Shown piece by piece: positions 46,178 through 54,805 of a stretch of DNA of 64,000 bases. The notes below the pieces were generated by a model. It was not told the origin of the DNA and did no database searches. It worked only from the letters and a program-made list of their open reading frames with translations. Position numbers and translations under genes: made by a program. Each line of letters begins with the position of its first letter. The first letter of the stretch is position 1. The stretch comes from Rhodocyclales bacterium GT-UBC (GTDB lineage Bacteria; Pseudomonadota; Gammaproteobacteria; Burkholderiales; Rhodocyclaceae): NCBI GenBank assembly GCA_003583745.1, contig QXPY01000008.1, positions 62,001 through 126,000 of the forward strand, given 5' to 3'.

Positions 46178-47065
46178 ATGAATCCGAAAAACCAACTGGC
46201 CGGCATCGGCTTTGGCCTGCTGGCCTATGGCATGTGGGGTTTCTTTCCGCTGTTCTTTCACCAGTTGCGGCACGTTTCCCCGATGGACGTACTGTCCAAT
46301 CGCGCAGTCTGGGCCTGTCTTTTCGTCGGCATCCTGCTCACCCTGAACCGGGGCTGGGGAAAGGTGCTGACCATCCTCAAGACCCCGCGCCAATTCGCCA
46401 TGCTGGCCCTGGCCGCCTTGCTGGTCGGCAGCAACTGGCTGATATTTCTGTGGGCCGTCCTCGGGCAACAAGTCGTCGCCTCCAGCCTGGGTTATTTCCT
46501 GACACCCTTGGTCAACGTTCTGCTCGGCATGCTCGTGCTCAAGGAGCGGCTGAACCACCTCGAATGGCTGTCGGTCGCCTTCGCCATCGCCGCCATCGGC
46601 AACGAAGTCCTGACCTTGGGCCAACTCCCCTGGATCTCGCTGTTGCTGGCCGCCACCTTCGGCACCTATGGCCTGGTCCGCAAACAGGTTCCGGTCGATG
46701 CGCTTTCCGGCCTGTGGCTGGAAACCCTGGTCATGCTCCCGCTTTGCGGGTTCTACGCGCTCTGGCAGGCTCAGCACGGACATCAGGTTTTCGCCGCCCA
46801 CGACATGACCACCACCGGCCTGCTGATCGGCGCCGGCGTGCTGACCGCCTTGCCGCTGATCGCCTTTGCCGCCGCCACCCAACGCCTGGCACTGGTCACC
46901 GTCGGCATGCTGATGTACATCAACCCGACGATGCAGTTCTTTACGGCCGTGCAACTCCTGGGCGAACCGATGCAAGCTAGCCGCCTGGTCAGCTTTGCGC
47001 TGATCTGGGCAGGCCTGCTCGTATTCAGCATCGCCGCCTGGCGCAAATACCGAAAGGCGGCTTGA
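46178..47065 (+). CDS. rarD: RarD/EamA-family transporter
   Basis: The 295-residue inner-membrane protein has ten helices and the RarD pattern (YGMWGFFPLFFHQL; SNWLIFLWAV; SLGYFLTPLVNVLLGMLVLKERL). RarD proteins are drug/metabolite transporters. The ATG at 46178 fits the family N-terminus; an earlier start at 45857 lies in DUF599. Its TGA overlaps the ATG of the spermidine-synthase-like gene as TGATG, so translation is coupled. Confidence 0.92.
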   Translation: MNPKNQLAGIGFGLLAYGMWGFFPLFFHQLRHVSPMDVLSNRAVWACLFVGILLTLNRGWGKVLTILKTPRQFAMLALAALLVGSNWLIFLWAVLGQQVVASSLGYFLTPLVNVLLGMLVLKERLNHLEWLSVAFAIAAIGNEVLTLGQLPWISLLLAATFGTYGLVRKQVPVDALSGLWLETLVMLPLCGFYALWQAQHGHQVFAAHDMTTTGLLIGAGVLTALPLIAFAAATQRLALVTVGMLMYINPTMQFFTAVQLLGEPMQASRLVSFALIWAGLLVFSIAAWRKYRKAA

Positions 47066-48408
47066 TGCCGCCCGGACTCATCTACGCCATCGTTTTCATC
47101 GAGGGTTTCTGCTCGCTCGGCGCCGAAGTCATCGCGCTACGCCGCTTGCTCCCCCACATCGGCAGCGCCATCGTCGTCACCGCGCCGACCATCGGCTTTT
47201 TCCTGCTTGCCCTGGCCCTTGGCTACGCGTCGGGTGCCCGTGTCGCCGAGCGCTACCAGACGATACTCGGCCGCAATTTCCTGCTTGCCGCCGCCTTATC
47301 CGGTCTGGGCCTGGCCCGCATCACGGTCGACACCCTGTTCGCCCACCTGCAACCAAGCGCAATCGCCTATCTGGTCTTCGTGGGAGGCGTACTTTGCCCC
47401 CTCGCCTGGCTCCTTGGCCAAACCGTACCGATCCTGACCAACCTGATGCGCCACGAACGCGCCGGGGAAGCCAGCGGTCGGGCGCTCTATTGGTCGACGC
47501 TCGGCTCCTTTTTGGGCTCGCTCACCCTGTCGCTGCTGGTCATGCAATGGCTGGGCGTGGCCGCCGCCGTCCTGGCCTGCACCTTGGGTCTAGGACTGGG
47601 CAGCCTGCTGCTGAGTGAACGCCGCCTGCCGATGGCGGGAGGCATCGCGCTGATCCTCGGCCTGGCGGCGACCGCGAATCTACGCCAGGCGTCCAGCAGC
47701 GATACCGCCTACGCCGACTACCGGGTCGCAACGGTCGAATTGGCCGGACAACAAACGCCCCGCGCCTTCTGGGTCAACAACTCGTTGGCCTCGCTGCTCG
47801 ACGACAGCGAGCCGCCCAACTACACCCGCTACATCGCGCATCTGCGGCACATCCTGGTCGACGAACTGGCTTACCGCGACAAGGACATCCTGGTGCTCGG
47901 CGCCGGCGGCTTCACCCTGTCGCATCGCGAGCCGCTCAACCATTACACCTACGCCGATATCGATCCGGCAATCAAGGTCATTGCCGAGCGCGAATTCCTG
48001 CGCCAAACGGTACAGGGGGAATTCATCGCCGACGACGCCCGACATTTTGTCGCCAGCAGCGAGCGTCGCTTCGATGCCGTGGTGGTGGACGTTTATAGTT
48101 CGCACACGTCGATTCCTGGGCATCTGGTCACCCGCGAATTCTGGTCGGATACGCGCCGGATGCTGCGCCCGGACGGTGCCCTGCTGATCAACCTGATTCT
48201 CGACGGCAAGCTGGAAACGCCCTACGCCCGCAACCTGCTGGCAACGATCGACAGTGTTTTCGGACGCTGCTCGGTTGACGTCCTGCACAAAGGCAAGCCG
48301 CTGGCCAATGTCGAATTGACCTGTTTTGCCACCAGTCGGCCGCGCGAAGGACAAATATACCGCGATGAGAAAAGCCAAGCCGAAGTCGACCGGGCCCTTT
48401 CCCGCTAA
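47065..48408 (+). CDS. membrane protein with spermidine-synthase-like C-terminus
   Basis: The 447-residue protein has about six N-terminal helices (residues 5-210) and a soluble C-terminal aminopropyltransferase-like domain (about 215-447) with the SAM-site pattern ILVLGAGGFTLSHREP and DIDPAIKVIAE and an acidic motif VVVDVYSSHTSIP. Such membrane-fused proteins are SpeE-like by sequence but their substrate is unproven. The start at 47065 overlaps the rarD stop. Polyamine synthesis is an inference only. Confidence 0.85.
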   Translation: MPPGLIYAIVFIEGFCSLGAEVIALRRLLPHIGSAIVVTAPTIGFFLLALALGYASGARVAERYQTILGRNFLLAAALSGLGLARITVDTLFAHLQPSAIAYLVFVGGVLCPLAWLLGQTVPILTNLMRHERAGEASGRALYWSTLGSFLGSLTLSLLVMQWLGVAAAVLACTLGLGLGSLLLSERRLPMAGGIALILGLAATANLRQASSSDTAYADYRVATVELAGQQTPRAFWVNNSLASLLDDSEPPNYTRYIAHLRHILVDELAYRDKDILVLGAGGFTLSHREPLNHYTYADIDPAIKVIAEREFLRQTVQGEFIADDARHFVASSERRFDAVVVDVYSSHTSIPGHLVTREFWSDTRRMLRPDGALLINLILDGKLETPYARNLLATIDSVFGRCSVDVLHKGKPLANVELTCFATSRPREGQIYRDEKSQAEVDRALSR

Positions 48409-48411
48409 GAC

Positions 48412-49284
48412 TTAACGCCGCAAGGCTGCGGCTTCGTTGGCAATCAGAGCCGCCAGGACCAGCAAGCCGCCGGACAGCATGGCCGGTGACGGCTGCTCGC
48501 CGGCCCACAACCAAGCCCAGGCAACACCGAACACTACTTCCAGCAAAGCCAGCAAAGCGATCTCCGGGGCCGGTAATTCGCGGCTCAGGCGCACCACGAG
48601 GAGACAAGGCAGGGCCAGTTGAACCGAGCCCAACAAGGCCAGCAATCCGAGATCATGTGTCGATGCCCGCAACGGCCAGGCAAGCGGCAGGGTCGCCAAG
48701 GCCGACAGGGTGGCGCCGATCAGCACGGCCGGCAACATATCCGGACCGCCCTTGCCGGCCCGTCCAACCCGTTGCAGCACGATCCAATTGACCGAGGCGG
48801 CAAGCGGCACCGCACAGGCAACCAGGGTCCCGCTCAGGGAAATGCCCTGTCCGGTGTCACCGCCGAACATCCAGGCAATCCCCAGGCCGGCGACGGCAAT
48901 TGCCCACCAGGTCCGGACCGGAAGACGCTGACCGAGAAAGAAGCGGGCAAACAAGGCGGTTACCAGGGGACCGACTGCCATGGTGATCAATACGTTGGCG
49001 ACACTGGTCATGGTCATCGCCAGCATGAAGGCGGTGTACATGACCGCCCAGCAAGACCCCGAGAGCCAGAGCAAGGGGCCGGCGCGAAGCAGGCTCCGCC
49101 ACATCGAGAAACCGCGCATAAGGGTCAGCAAGCCGGCCAGGGTCAGTGCATTAAAGCTACTACGCCAGAAGGTAACCTCGAAACTGCGCGCCGTATCGAG
49201 TTGCCGGGCAACGACCCCGGCGATGCTCCAAAGCAGCGTAACCAGCACCATCAGTGCCACCGCCCGACGATGCGTCATCGACAT
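48412..49284 (-). CDS. EamA/DMT-family transporter
   Basis: The 290-residue protein has ten helices and two EamA repeats (LLWSIAGVVARQLDT; then LLEVVFGVAWAWLWAGEQP). It is a drug/metabolite exporter of unknown cargo. The start at 49284 overlaps the rlmB stop as TGATG, so the pair is co-translated; a longer frame to 49458 lies in rlmB and is rejected. It converges on the spermidine-synthase-like gene with 3 bases between stops. Confidence 0.9.
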   Translation of the reverse strand: MSMTHRRAVALMVLVTLLWSIAGVVARQLDTARSFEVTFWRSSFNALTLAGLLTLMRGFSMWRSLLRAGPLLWLSGSCWAVMYTAFMLAMTMTSVANVLITMAVGPLVTALFARFFLGQRLPVRTWWAIAVAGLGIAWMFGGDTGQGISLSGTLVACAVPLAASVNWIVLQRVGRAGKGGPDMLPAVLIGATLSALATLPLAWPLRASTHDLGLLALLGSVQLALPCLLVVRLSRELPAPEIALLALLEVVFGVAWAWLWAGEQPSPAMLSGGLLVLAALIANEAAALRR

Positions 49285-50015
49285 CAGGCCAGGCGGCGAC
49301 GTGCTTCGAACAGGCAAACGCCGGCCGCCACCGAGACATTGAGACTCTCGACGCTGCCGTGCATCGGAATCTTGACCAGTTGATCGCAGTTCTCGCGGGT
49401 CAGTCGGCGCATCCCTTCGCCCTCGGCACCCAGCACCCAGGCCGTGGCTTTCGGCCATGTGGCGGCATACAGATCGCTCTCCGCTTCGCCGGCCGTACCG
49501 ATCACCCAGATTTCGCGTTCCTGCAACTCGCGCAGGGTACGCGCCAGATTGGTCACCATCACGTAGGGCACGGTTTCCGCTGCACCGCAGGCCGTCTTGG
49601 CGGCCACGTCGGTCAGGCCGACCGCCCGGTCCTTGGGCGCGATGACCGCATGCACGCCTGCCGCATCGGCCACCCGCAGGCAGGCGCCGAGATTGCGCGG
49701 GTCGGTGATGCCGTCGAGGACGAGCAGGAAGGCCGGTTCATCAAGCGTATCGAGCACGTCATCGAGATGTGCCACCTTGCGACCGCCTTCGATCCGGGCC
49801 AATACGCCCTGGTGCTTGGCCCCGGGGGCCATGCCGTCGAGCCGCTTGGCATCGGCCGCAATCACCTTGACGCCTTGCAGTTCGGCGTGTTGCAGCAGAT
49901 CGCGGGCGCGCGCGTCGTGGCGCGTCGCATCGATGACGATTTCCTTGACCGAACCGGGGTCGTGGCGCAATTTGGCAGTTACGGCATGAAAGCCGTAGAT
50001 CAGACGGGAAGACAT
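49284..50015 (-). CDS. rlmB: 23S rRNA (guanosine-2'-O-)-methyltransferase RlmB
   Basis: The 243-residue SpoU-family enzyme methylates the ribose of a 23S rRNA guanosine in the P-site region (E. coli G2251). It has an N-terminal substrate-binding part (LIYGFHAVTAKL...) and a SPOUT methyltransferase knot with motifs LVLDGITDPRNLGACLR, HAVIAPKDRAVGLT and VLGAEGEGMRRL, SVESLNVSVAAGVCLFEA. Length is normal. It leads a two-gene unit with the EamA gene. The 71-base gap upstream separates it from hemerythrin. Confidence 0.95.
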   Translation of the reverse strand: MSSRLIYGFHAVTAKLRHDPGSVKEIVIDATRHDARARDLLQHAELQGVKVIAADAKRLDGMAPGAKHQGVLARIEGGRKVAHLDDVLDTLDEPAFLLVLDGITDPRNLGACLRVADAAGVHAVIAPKDRAVGLTDVAAKTACGAAETVPYVMVTNLARTLRELQEREIWVIGTAGEAESDLYAATWPKATAWVLGAEGEGMRRLTRENCDQLVKIPMHGSVESLNVSVAAGVCLFEARRRLA

Positions 50016-50086
50016 GGCTGCTTTCGGAAAATTGAAGGCGCGATTTTACCGCGCCGGCCGCGACATGCCTGCGGCAAGAAGACGAT

Positions 50087-50659
50087 TCAGGGACTGAGCG
50101 GAGTCTTCAATGCCGAATCGTCGCGCTCCACCCAGCGCATCAACATCATGTCGTGCAGTGCGACATGGTGGTTGATCCAACGGCCGAGCAAACCATCCAG
50201 TTCGCGCAGCAGATTGACCGTATTGTGCGATTCGAGCGAGGCAACGATCTGCTGGATCTTCGACGAAATCGCCGCGTGATCCTCCATATGGGCTTCGCAC
50301 AGATCGCGATCGACCATGATCAACAGTGAGTCGCGCATGATCTCTTCTTCGGTCTTGAAGTGATCCAGGATGAACGACAACAGGTCGCCGAGCAGTCTGA
50401 CAAGTTCGTTCTCGCACAAGGCTCGCCGCGCTTCGATACACCCCGAGCAGTTGCGGTAGCCTCGGAAATCGTCGCAAATCGAACGCGCCGCAATCATGCA
50501 GGCAAGCAATTGACGATGCTCGAAGTCGATCGACTTGTGACCGGTTTCCAGCGCCGCAGGCAAGGGCCCACCCGGCATCCAGTCTGTGGATTCAACGGAC
50601 GGCACCAGCGCCGGAGCAAGTTGCTGGCATGTCACTGCATTGTTCGGCTGACTGCTCAT
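50087..50659 (-). CDS. bacteriohemerythrin with cysteine-rich insertion
   Basis: The 190-residue protein is a hemerythrin fold with candidate di-iron ligands His48 (DFEHRQLL), His100 and Glu104 (HFKTEEEIM), His124/His128 (HMEDHAAI), and His165/Asp170 (HHVALHD). An insertion between the first two helices carries Cys62, Cys71, Cys74 and Cys82 (ICDDFRGYRNCSGCIEARRA, then LC), which normal bacteriohemerythrins lack. It could bind O2 or NO and a second metal or respond to redox state. It is divergent from the HDOD gene across a gap with a 16-bp palindrome. Confidence 0.88.
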   Translation of the reverse strand: MSSQPNNAVTCQQLAPALVPSVESTDWMPGGPLPAALETGHKSIDFEHRQLLACMIAARSICDDFRGYRNCSGCIEARRALCENELVRLLGDLLSFILDHFKTEEEIMRDSLLIMVDRDLCEAHMEDHAAISSKIQQIVASLESHNTVNLLRELDGLLGRWINHHVALHDMMLMRWVERDDSALKTPLSP

Positions 50660-50704
50660 TACACTTTTGTGCCCTTTCGACCAAGCCTTCTATTTTACGG
50701 CGAA

Positions 50705-50720
50705 ATCCATAATTATGGAT
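50705..50720. promoter_or_regulatory. 16-bp palindrome between hemerythrin and HDOD genes
   Basis: ATCCATAATTATGGAT is a perfect palindrome in the 129-base divergent gap, 45-60 bases upstream of the hemerythrin start and 69-84 bases upstream of the HDOD start. It is AT-rich in a GC-rich region and is a natural shared operator. The regulator is unknown. Confidence 0.55.
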
Positions 50721-50788
50721 ACACACTACAGTCAGCAACCAATTGGCCGATAAGGAATCAAAGCCAGTGTGGAACGAAAGGAAAGTTC

Positions 50789-51652
50789 GTGCTGACGGCG
50801 CATCAACGCTGCTGGGGTGTCGATCAATGGGCTGCATTTCTCAGCCGCCCGGCGTTGCCTTGCATGCCCCGCTCCAAAACCCAGTTGAGAGAACTGGAGG
50901 AAACCCGCGGCGACCGCCTGGCGGCGCGGGAGTTGTCCGATATTGCCGCAGCCGATCCCTTCCTCTGCCTGCATTTGCTGCGCGAAGCCGAAAGTCGCCG
51001 CGTCCAGCGCCTTGGCCACGAAACCACGACACCGCTCGGCGCCGTCATGCAACTCGGCACCGACCGTTTCCATCGACTGCTTCAGAACAGCCCGGAAACC
51101 GACGAGGCGAATCATGGCCTGGCGGCCTGCGAGGCGCGCGCTTTTTTGGCGAGCCGCCTGGCCCTGCGCTGGGGAACGGCGCGTGCCGACATCGTACCTG
51201 ACGAAGTCGCGATGGCTGCTTTGCTGGCCGAGATCGGAGAGTTGCTACTCTGGTCGTTTGCACCGGAACTCCCGGAAACCACCATCGCCCTGCTGCGCAG
51301 TGGTCGCGCCCCGCGCAGCATGCAGGCCCAGGTAGATGCCTGGGGATTCCGCTTCAAGGACTTGACCCTGAAATGCGCCGCCATCTGGCATTTGCCGGCG
51401 CTCCTGACGCAACTGATTCGCGGCCTCGACAACAGTCGTGCCAACTACGCCCGCCTCTGTGTCGACACCGCACGCCACCTTGCGCACGGCGGCGCCGACG
51501 ACCCAGCCCTGCCCTCGGACATCGCCGAAGCCAGCCACCTGATGCCCGGCGTATCGGTCGAATGGCTGGCTGAGCAACTACCCGGCCTCGACCAGGAACA
51601 GACTTCCCGCCTAGCCGCCCAAGCCCGGAAGCTACTTGCCCTCGAGGCTTGA
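50789..51652 (+). CDS. HDOD-domain protein
   Basis: The 287-residue soluble protein is an HDOD-type signalling domain (AADPFLCLHLLREAESRR; VMQLGTDRFHRLLQ; AEIGELLLWSFAPEL; LKCAAIWHLPALLTQLIRG). It lacks the metal ligands of an active HD phosphohydrolase, as is usual for HDOD. The start is taken as the GTG at 50789 after GGAAAG; an upstream frame reaches 50360 but is antisense to hemerythrin. HDOD proteins are linked to c-di-GMP and stress signalling. It converges on the RNase R gene. Confidence 0.8.
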   Translation: MLTAHQRCWGVDQWAAFLSRPALPCMPRSKTQLRELEETRGDRLAARELSDIAAADPFLCLHLLREAESRRVQRLGHETTTPLGAVMQLGTDRFHRLLQNSPETDEANHGLAACEARAFLASRLALRWGTARADIVPDEVAMAALLAEIGELLLWSFAPELPETTIALLRSGRAPRSMQAQVDAWGFRFKDLTLKCAAIWHLPALLTQLIRGLDNSRANYARLCVDTARHLAHGGADDPALPSDIAEASHLMPGVSVEWLAEQLPGLDQEQTSRLAAQARKLLALEA

Positions 51653-51683
51653 ACAGGACGGCGCCAGCACAACAGCCGATTGA

Positions 51684-54188
51684 TCAACGCTTGCCGCGGA
51701 CGGCCTTCTTGCTTGCCGTTTTGCTGACAACCTTGGCCCCCGACTTGGCTGAGCGAGCTTTAGCAGCAGCCTTGGGGCCGGCCTTTTTGGTCGCGCTCTT
51801 CTTTACGGCGGGCTTTTCGGACGACTTGCTGCGCTTGCCAGATTCAGCCTTGGCCACCGGTGTAACTGATTTAACCGCACCTCGCGCACGGGCCGGCTTG
51901 ACCGGTGCCACCTGAGCAAGTAGCTTGGCCGCCAAACCGGTTACCACAGGCTTGCGGCTTACCTTGGCCGAGCTGCGCGGCGGTGGGTTGCTCCGACCGG
52001 CCGGCGCCTTTTCGGTCTTGACCAGCACAAAGTCGATCTTGTTGGATTCGAGATCGGCCCGCACCAGCTTGACGCGTACCCGGTCGCCCAGGCGGAAGCG
52101 CTGCCCGGTGCGTTCGCCAAGCATCTGGTGCTTGATGTTATCGAACTGGAAATAGTCCTCACCCAACTCCGAAACGTGCACCAGGCCTTCGACATAGACT
52201 TCGTCGAGAGCGACGAAAATACCGAAGGCGGTGACGGCGGAAATCGTCCCGTCGAACTCCTCGCCAACCCGTTCCTTCATGTAGAAGCATTTCAGCCAGT
52301 TCTGCACATCGCGTGTCGCCTCGTCGGCACGTCTTTCGGTACCCGAACAGCGCAAGCCGATTTCTTCCCAGTCGTCCCCCGGCACATATTTCTCGCCGGC
52401 CAGAACGGCCTTGATGGCGCGATGGACCAAAAGATCGGGATAACGCCGGATCGGCGAGGTAAAGTGGGTGTAATGCTCGTAGGCCAAGCCGAAGTGCCCG
52501 AGATTATCCGGGCTGTACATTGCCTGTTTGAGCGAACGCAACATGACTGTCTGCAACAACTGAAAATCGGGACGCGCCTTGACCTGCTCGAGCAAGACCG
52601 CGTAGTCCTTGGCGCGTGGATCATCGCCGCCGCCCAGCGCCAAACCGAATTCGCCGAGGAAACTCCGCAGGTTCTTGAGCTTTTCCTCGCCCGGCGTCTC
52701 ATGGATTCGGTAAAGGCAAGGCTGCTTGTGCCGAGCCAGGAAATCCGAGGCACAGACGTTGGCCGCCAACATGCACTCTTCGATGACGCGATGCGCATCG
52801 TTACGGATCACCGGCACAATGTTCTCGATCTTCCCCTGGTCGTTGAAGACCATTTGGGTCTCGGTCGTCTCGAAGTCAATGGCACCGCGCTTGACGCGTG
52901 CCTTGTGCAAGGCCTGAAACAGCTTGTAGAGATGCTTGACGTGCGGCAAGACTGCGAGATGATCCACCGAGTCCGGCTTGGTTTCGCCGGAAAGCCAGGA
53001 CCAGACAAGGTTATAGGTCAAGCGGGCGTGGGAACGGAAAACCGCCGGATAAAAGCGGTATTCACCGATCTTGCCGGCTGCGCTGATATCCATATCGCAA
53101 ACCATGGCCAAACGCTCGACATCCGGGTTGAGCGAACAGATCCCATTCGACAGCTTCTCGGGCAGCATCGGAATCACCCGGCGCGGGAAATAGACCGAAT
53201 TTCCGCGAGCCATGGCCTCGACATCTAGCGCCATACCCGGCTTGACGTAATGCGAGACATCGGCGATCGCCACCACCAGGCGCCAACCACGCCCCTTCTT
53301 CTCGCAATAGACGGCATCGTCGAAGTCGCGTGCCGTCTCGCCATCGATGGTCACCAAAGGCAATTCGCGCAAATCCTCGCGCCCCTTGAAATCGGTCTTG
53401 CGAACCTTGTCCGGCATCGCCTTGTTTTCTGCCAGTGCAGCTTTCGAGAACTCGAAAGGCAGATCGTGCTTGCGCAAGGCAATCTCGATCTCCATGCCCG
53501 GATCGGCGTAATTGCCGAGCACTTCGCTTATCCGGCCGATCGGCTGGGAAAATTTGCTGGGCTGTTCGATGATCTCGACCATTACCACCTGGCCGGACTG
53601 AGCCTTGATTTTGGCCTTGGGCTCAGGCGGCACCAGAATATCCTGGGCGATACGCTTGTTCTCCGGCACGACGAAGACCACGCCATGCTCGATGAAAACA
53701 CGACCAACCAGCTTGCTATTGGCCCGTTCGGTCACTTCGACAATGCTGCCTTCCGGCCGGCCACGCCGATCCTGGCCCATGACCCGGACCAGCGCCCGGT
53801 CGCCATGCAGCACCTTGCCCATCTGGTGCTGATCGAGAAAGATGTCCGGGCTGCCATCATCCGGCACCAGGAACCCATAACCATCCTGGTGCCCCTGAAT
53901 CCGGCCCGGGGTCAGACTGGCCCGCTCGGGCAGGATATAGGCCCCCTTGCGGTTGCGCATCAACTGGCCTTCGCGCTCCATGGCGCCCAGCCGACGCTGG
54001 AACATGTCCTTCTCGGCCGTCGTGATATCGAGCAGCTCAACCAGTTCGACAAATTCGACCGGACGCCCTTCGTCCGCCATGATCTGCATGATGTATTCGC
54101 GTGACGGCAACGGAAATTCGTAACGCACGGACTCGCGTTCAAAGAAGGGGTCGGCCCGGCGAATTTTTGTAAGTTTTTTTCTTGACAT
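51684..54188 (-). CDS. rnr: ribonuclease R
   Basis: The 834-residue 3'-5' exoribonuclease degrades structured RNA, including stable and tmRNA-tagged RNA. It has an N-terminal helix-turn-helix, two cold-shock domains, an RNB catalytic domain (magnesium-binding aspartates in TARDFDDAVYC) and an S1 domain (VGEEFDGTISAVTAFGIFV). A basic Lys/Ala/Arg tail of about 100 residues follows. The start at 54188 (MSRKKLTKIRR) is preferred; an earlier start at 54344 would be read through the opposite strand of a tRNA gene. The -35 box of that tRNA promoter overlaps this start codon. Confidence 0.93.
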   Translation of the reverse strand: MSRKKLTKIRRADPFFERESVRYEFPLPSREYIMQIMADEGRPVEFVELVELLDITTAEKDMFQRRLGAMEREGQLMRNRKGAYILPERASLTPGRIQGHQDGYGFLVPDDGSPDIFLDQHQMGKVLHGDRALVRVMGQDRRGRPEGSIVEVTERANSKLVGRVFIEHGVVFVVPENKRIAQDILVPPEPKAKIKAQSGQVVMVEIIEQPSKFSQPIGRISEVLGNYADPGMEIEIALRKHDLPFEFSKAALAENKAMPDKVRKTDFKGREDLRELPLVTIDGETARDFDDAVYCEKKGRGWRLVVAIADVSHYVKPGMALDVEAMARGNSVYFPRRVIPMLPEKLSNGICSLNPDVERLAMVCDMDISAAGKIGEYRFYPAVFRSHARLTYNLVWSWLSGETKPDSVDHLAVLPHVKHLYKLFQALHKARVKRGAIDFETTETQMVFNDQGKIENIVPVIRNDAHRVIEECMLAANVCASDFLARHKQPCLYRIHETPGEEKLKNLRSFLGEFGLALGGGDDPRAKDYAVLLEQVKARPDFQLLQTVMLRSLKQAMYSPDNLGHFGLAYEHYTHFTSPIRRYPDLLVHRAIKAVLAGEKYVPGDDWEEIGLRCSGTERRADEATRDVQNWLKCFYMKERVGEEFDGTISAVTAFGIFVALDEVYVEGLVHVSELGEDYFQFDNIKHQMLGERTGQRFRLGDRVRVKLVRADLESNKIDFVLVKTEKAPAGRSNPPPRSSAKVSRKPVVTGLAAKLLAQVAPVKPARARGAVKSVTPVAKAESGKRSKSSEKPAVKKSATKKAGPKAAAKARSAKSGAKVVSKTASKKAVRGKR

Positions 54189-54209
54189 TTCGTATTCTTT
54201 CTCTATAAT
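54182..54209 (+). promoter_or_regulatory. sigma-70 promoter of the first tRNA-Leu gene
   Basis: TTGACA (54182-54187) and TATAAT (54204-54209) are both exact consensus with a 16-base spacer. The start is near 54216. The discriminator after the -10 is AT-rich (TCTT). The -35 overlaps the RNase R ATG on the other strand. Confidence 0.9.
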
Positions 54210-54228
54210 TCTTGCTCTTCGCACCTGT

Positions 54229-54313
<85 letters not shown>

Positions 54314-54326
54314 GCGATTTTGATAG

Positions 54327-54354
54327 AAGGCCTTGTTCATGCAAGGCCTTTTTT
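54327..54354 (+). terminator. intrinsic terminator of tRNA-Leu copy 1
   Basis: AAGGCCTTG / CAAGGCCTT forms a 9-bp stem with a 6-base loop (TTCATG), followed by four more T after the stem. The region 54355-54460 is AT-variable with no gene. Confidence 0.9.
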
Positions 54355-54460
54355 CATTTCTGCGCCCGGCGCAGAAGTGCGGGCATTGTCTCACAGCCCA
54401 TCGCCAACACCGGACCAATCTCTAGCCTTTTTGCAATTTCCAAAAACCCGCAAAAAAGAC

Positions 54461-54488
54461 TTTACCCAGAGAAAAAAAACTATATAAT
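54461..54488 (+). promoter_or_regulatory. sigma-70 promoter of the second tRNA-Leu gene
   Basis: TTTACC (54461-54466) and TATAAT (54483-54488) with a 16-base spacer lie exactly 279 bases after the elements of copy 1. The -35 is weaker and the discriminator is GCGC, typical of stringently controlled stable-RNA promoters. Confidence 0.8.
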
Positions 54489-54507
54489 GCGCGCTCTTCG
54501 CACCTGT

Positions 54508-54592
<85 letters not shown>

Positions 54593-54605
54593 GCGATTTT
54601 GATAG

Positions 54606-54633
54606 AAGGCCTTGTTCATGCAAGGCCTTTTTT
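54606..54633 (+). terminator. intrinsic terminator of tRNA-Leu copy 2
   Basis: Same 9-bp stem, 6-base loop and T-tract as the terminator of copy 1. It separates the tRNA unit from the MarR operon. Confidence 0.9.
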
Positions 54634-54748
54634 CATTTCTAGCCCCCCCTTCCCCACGCCACTCCTCGACAAGCACGAGCCAAGCCTCGCCTTGGCGAGC
54701 CCAAGCCTGCCTCACCACCGGCGCCTGTCCAAATAGTTAGCCTTGACA

Positions 54749-54787
54749 TTAACTGCTTAGGCAGCTAATTTACTGCTCAAGCAGTAA
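54749..54787. promoter_or_regulatory. MarR-type operator pair overlapping the efflux operon promoter
   Basis: TTACTGCTCAAGCAGTAA (54770-54787) is a perfect 18-bp palindrome. TTAACTGCTTAGGCAGCTAA (54749-54768) is an imperfect copy directly before it, and a half-site GGCAGTTAA follows near the start codon. A TTGACA at 54743 is the likely -35. The sites lie 19-57 bases before the MarR ATG. This fits autorepression. Nothing else was seen in 54641-54742. Confidence 0.75.
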
Positions 54788-54805
54788 TTGATAAGGCAGT
54801 TAATA

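Noticed and set aside
49254..50279. 341-codon forward-strand frame
   Set aside because: Antisense to rlmB and hemerythrin.
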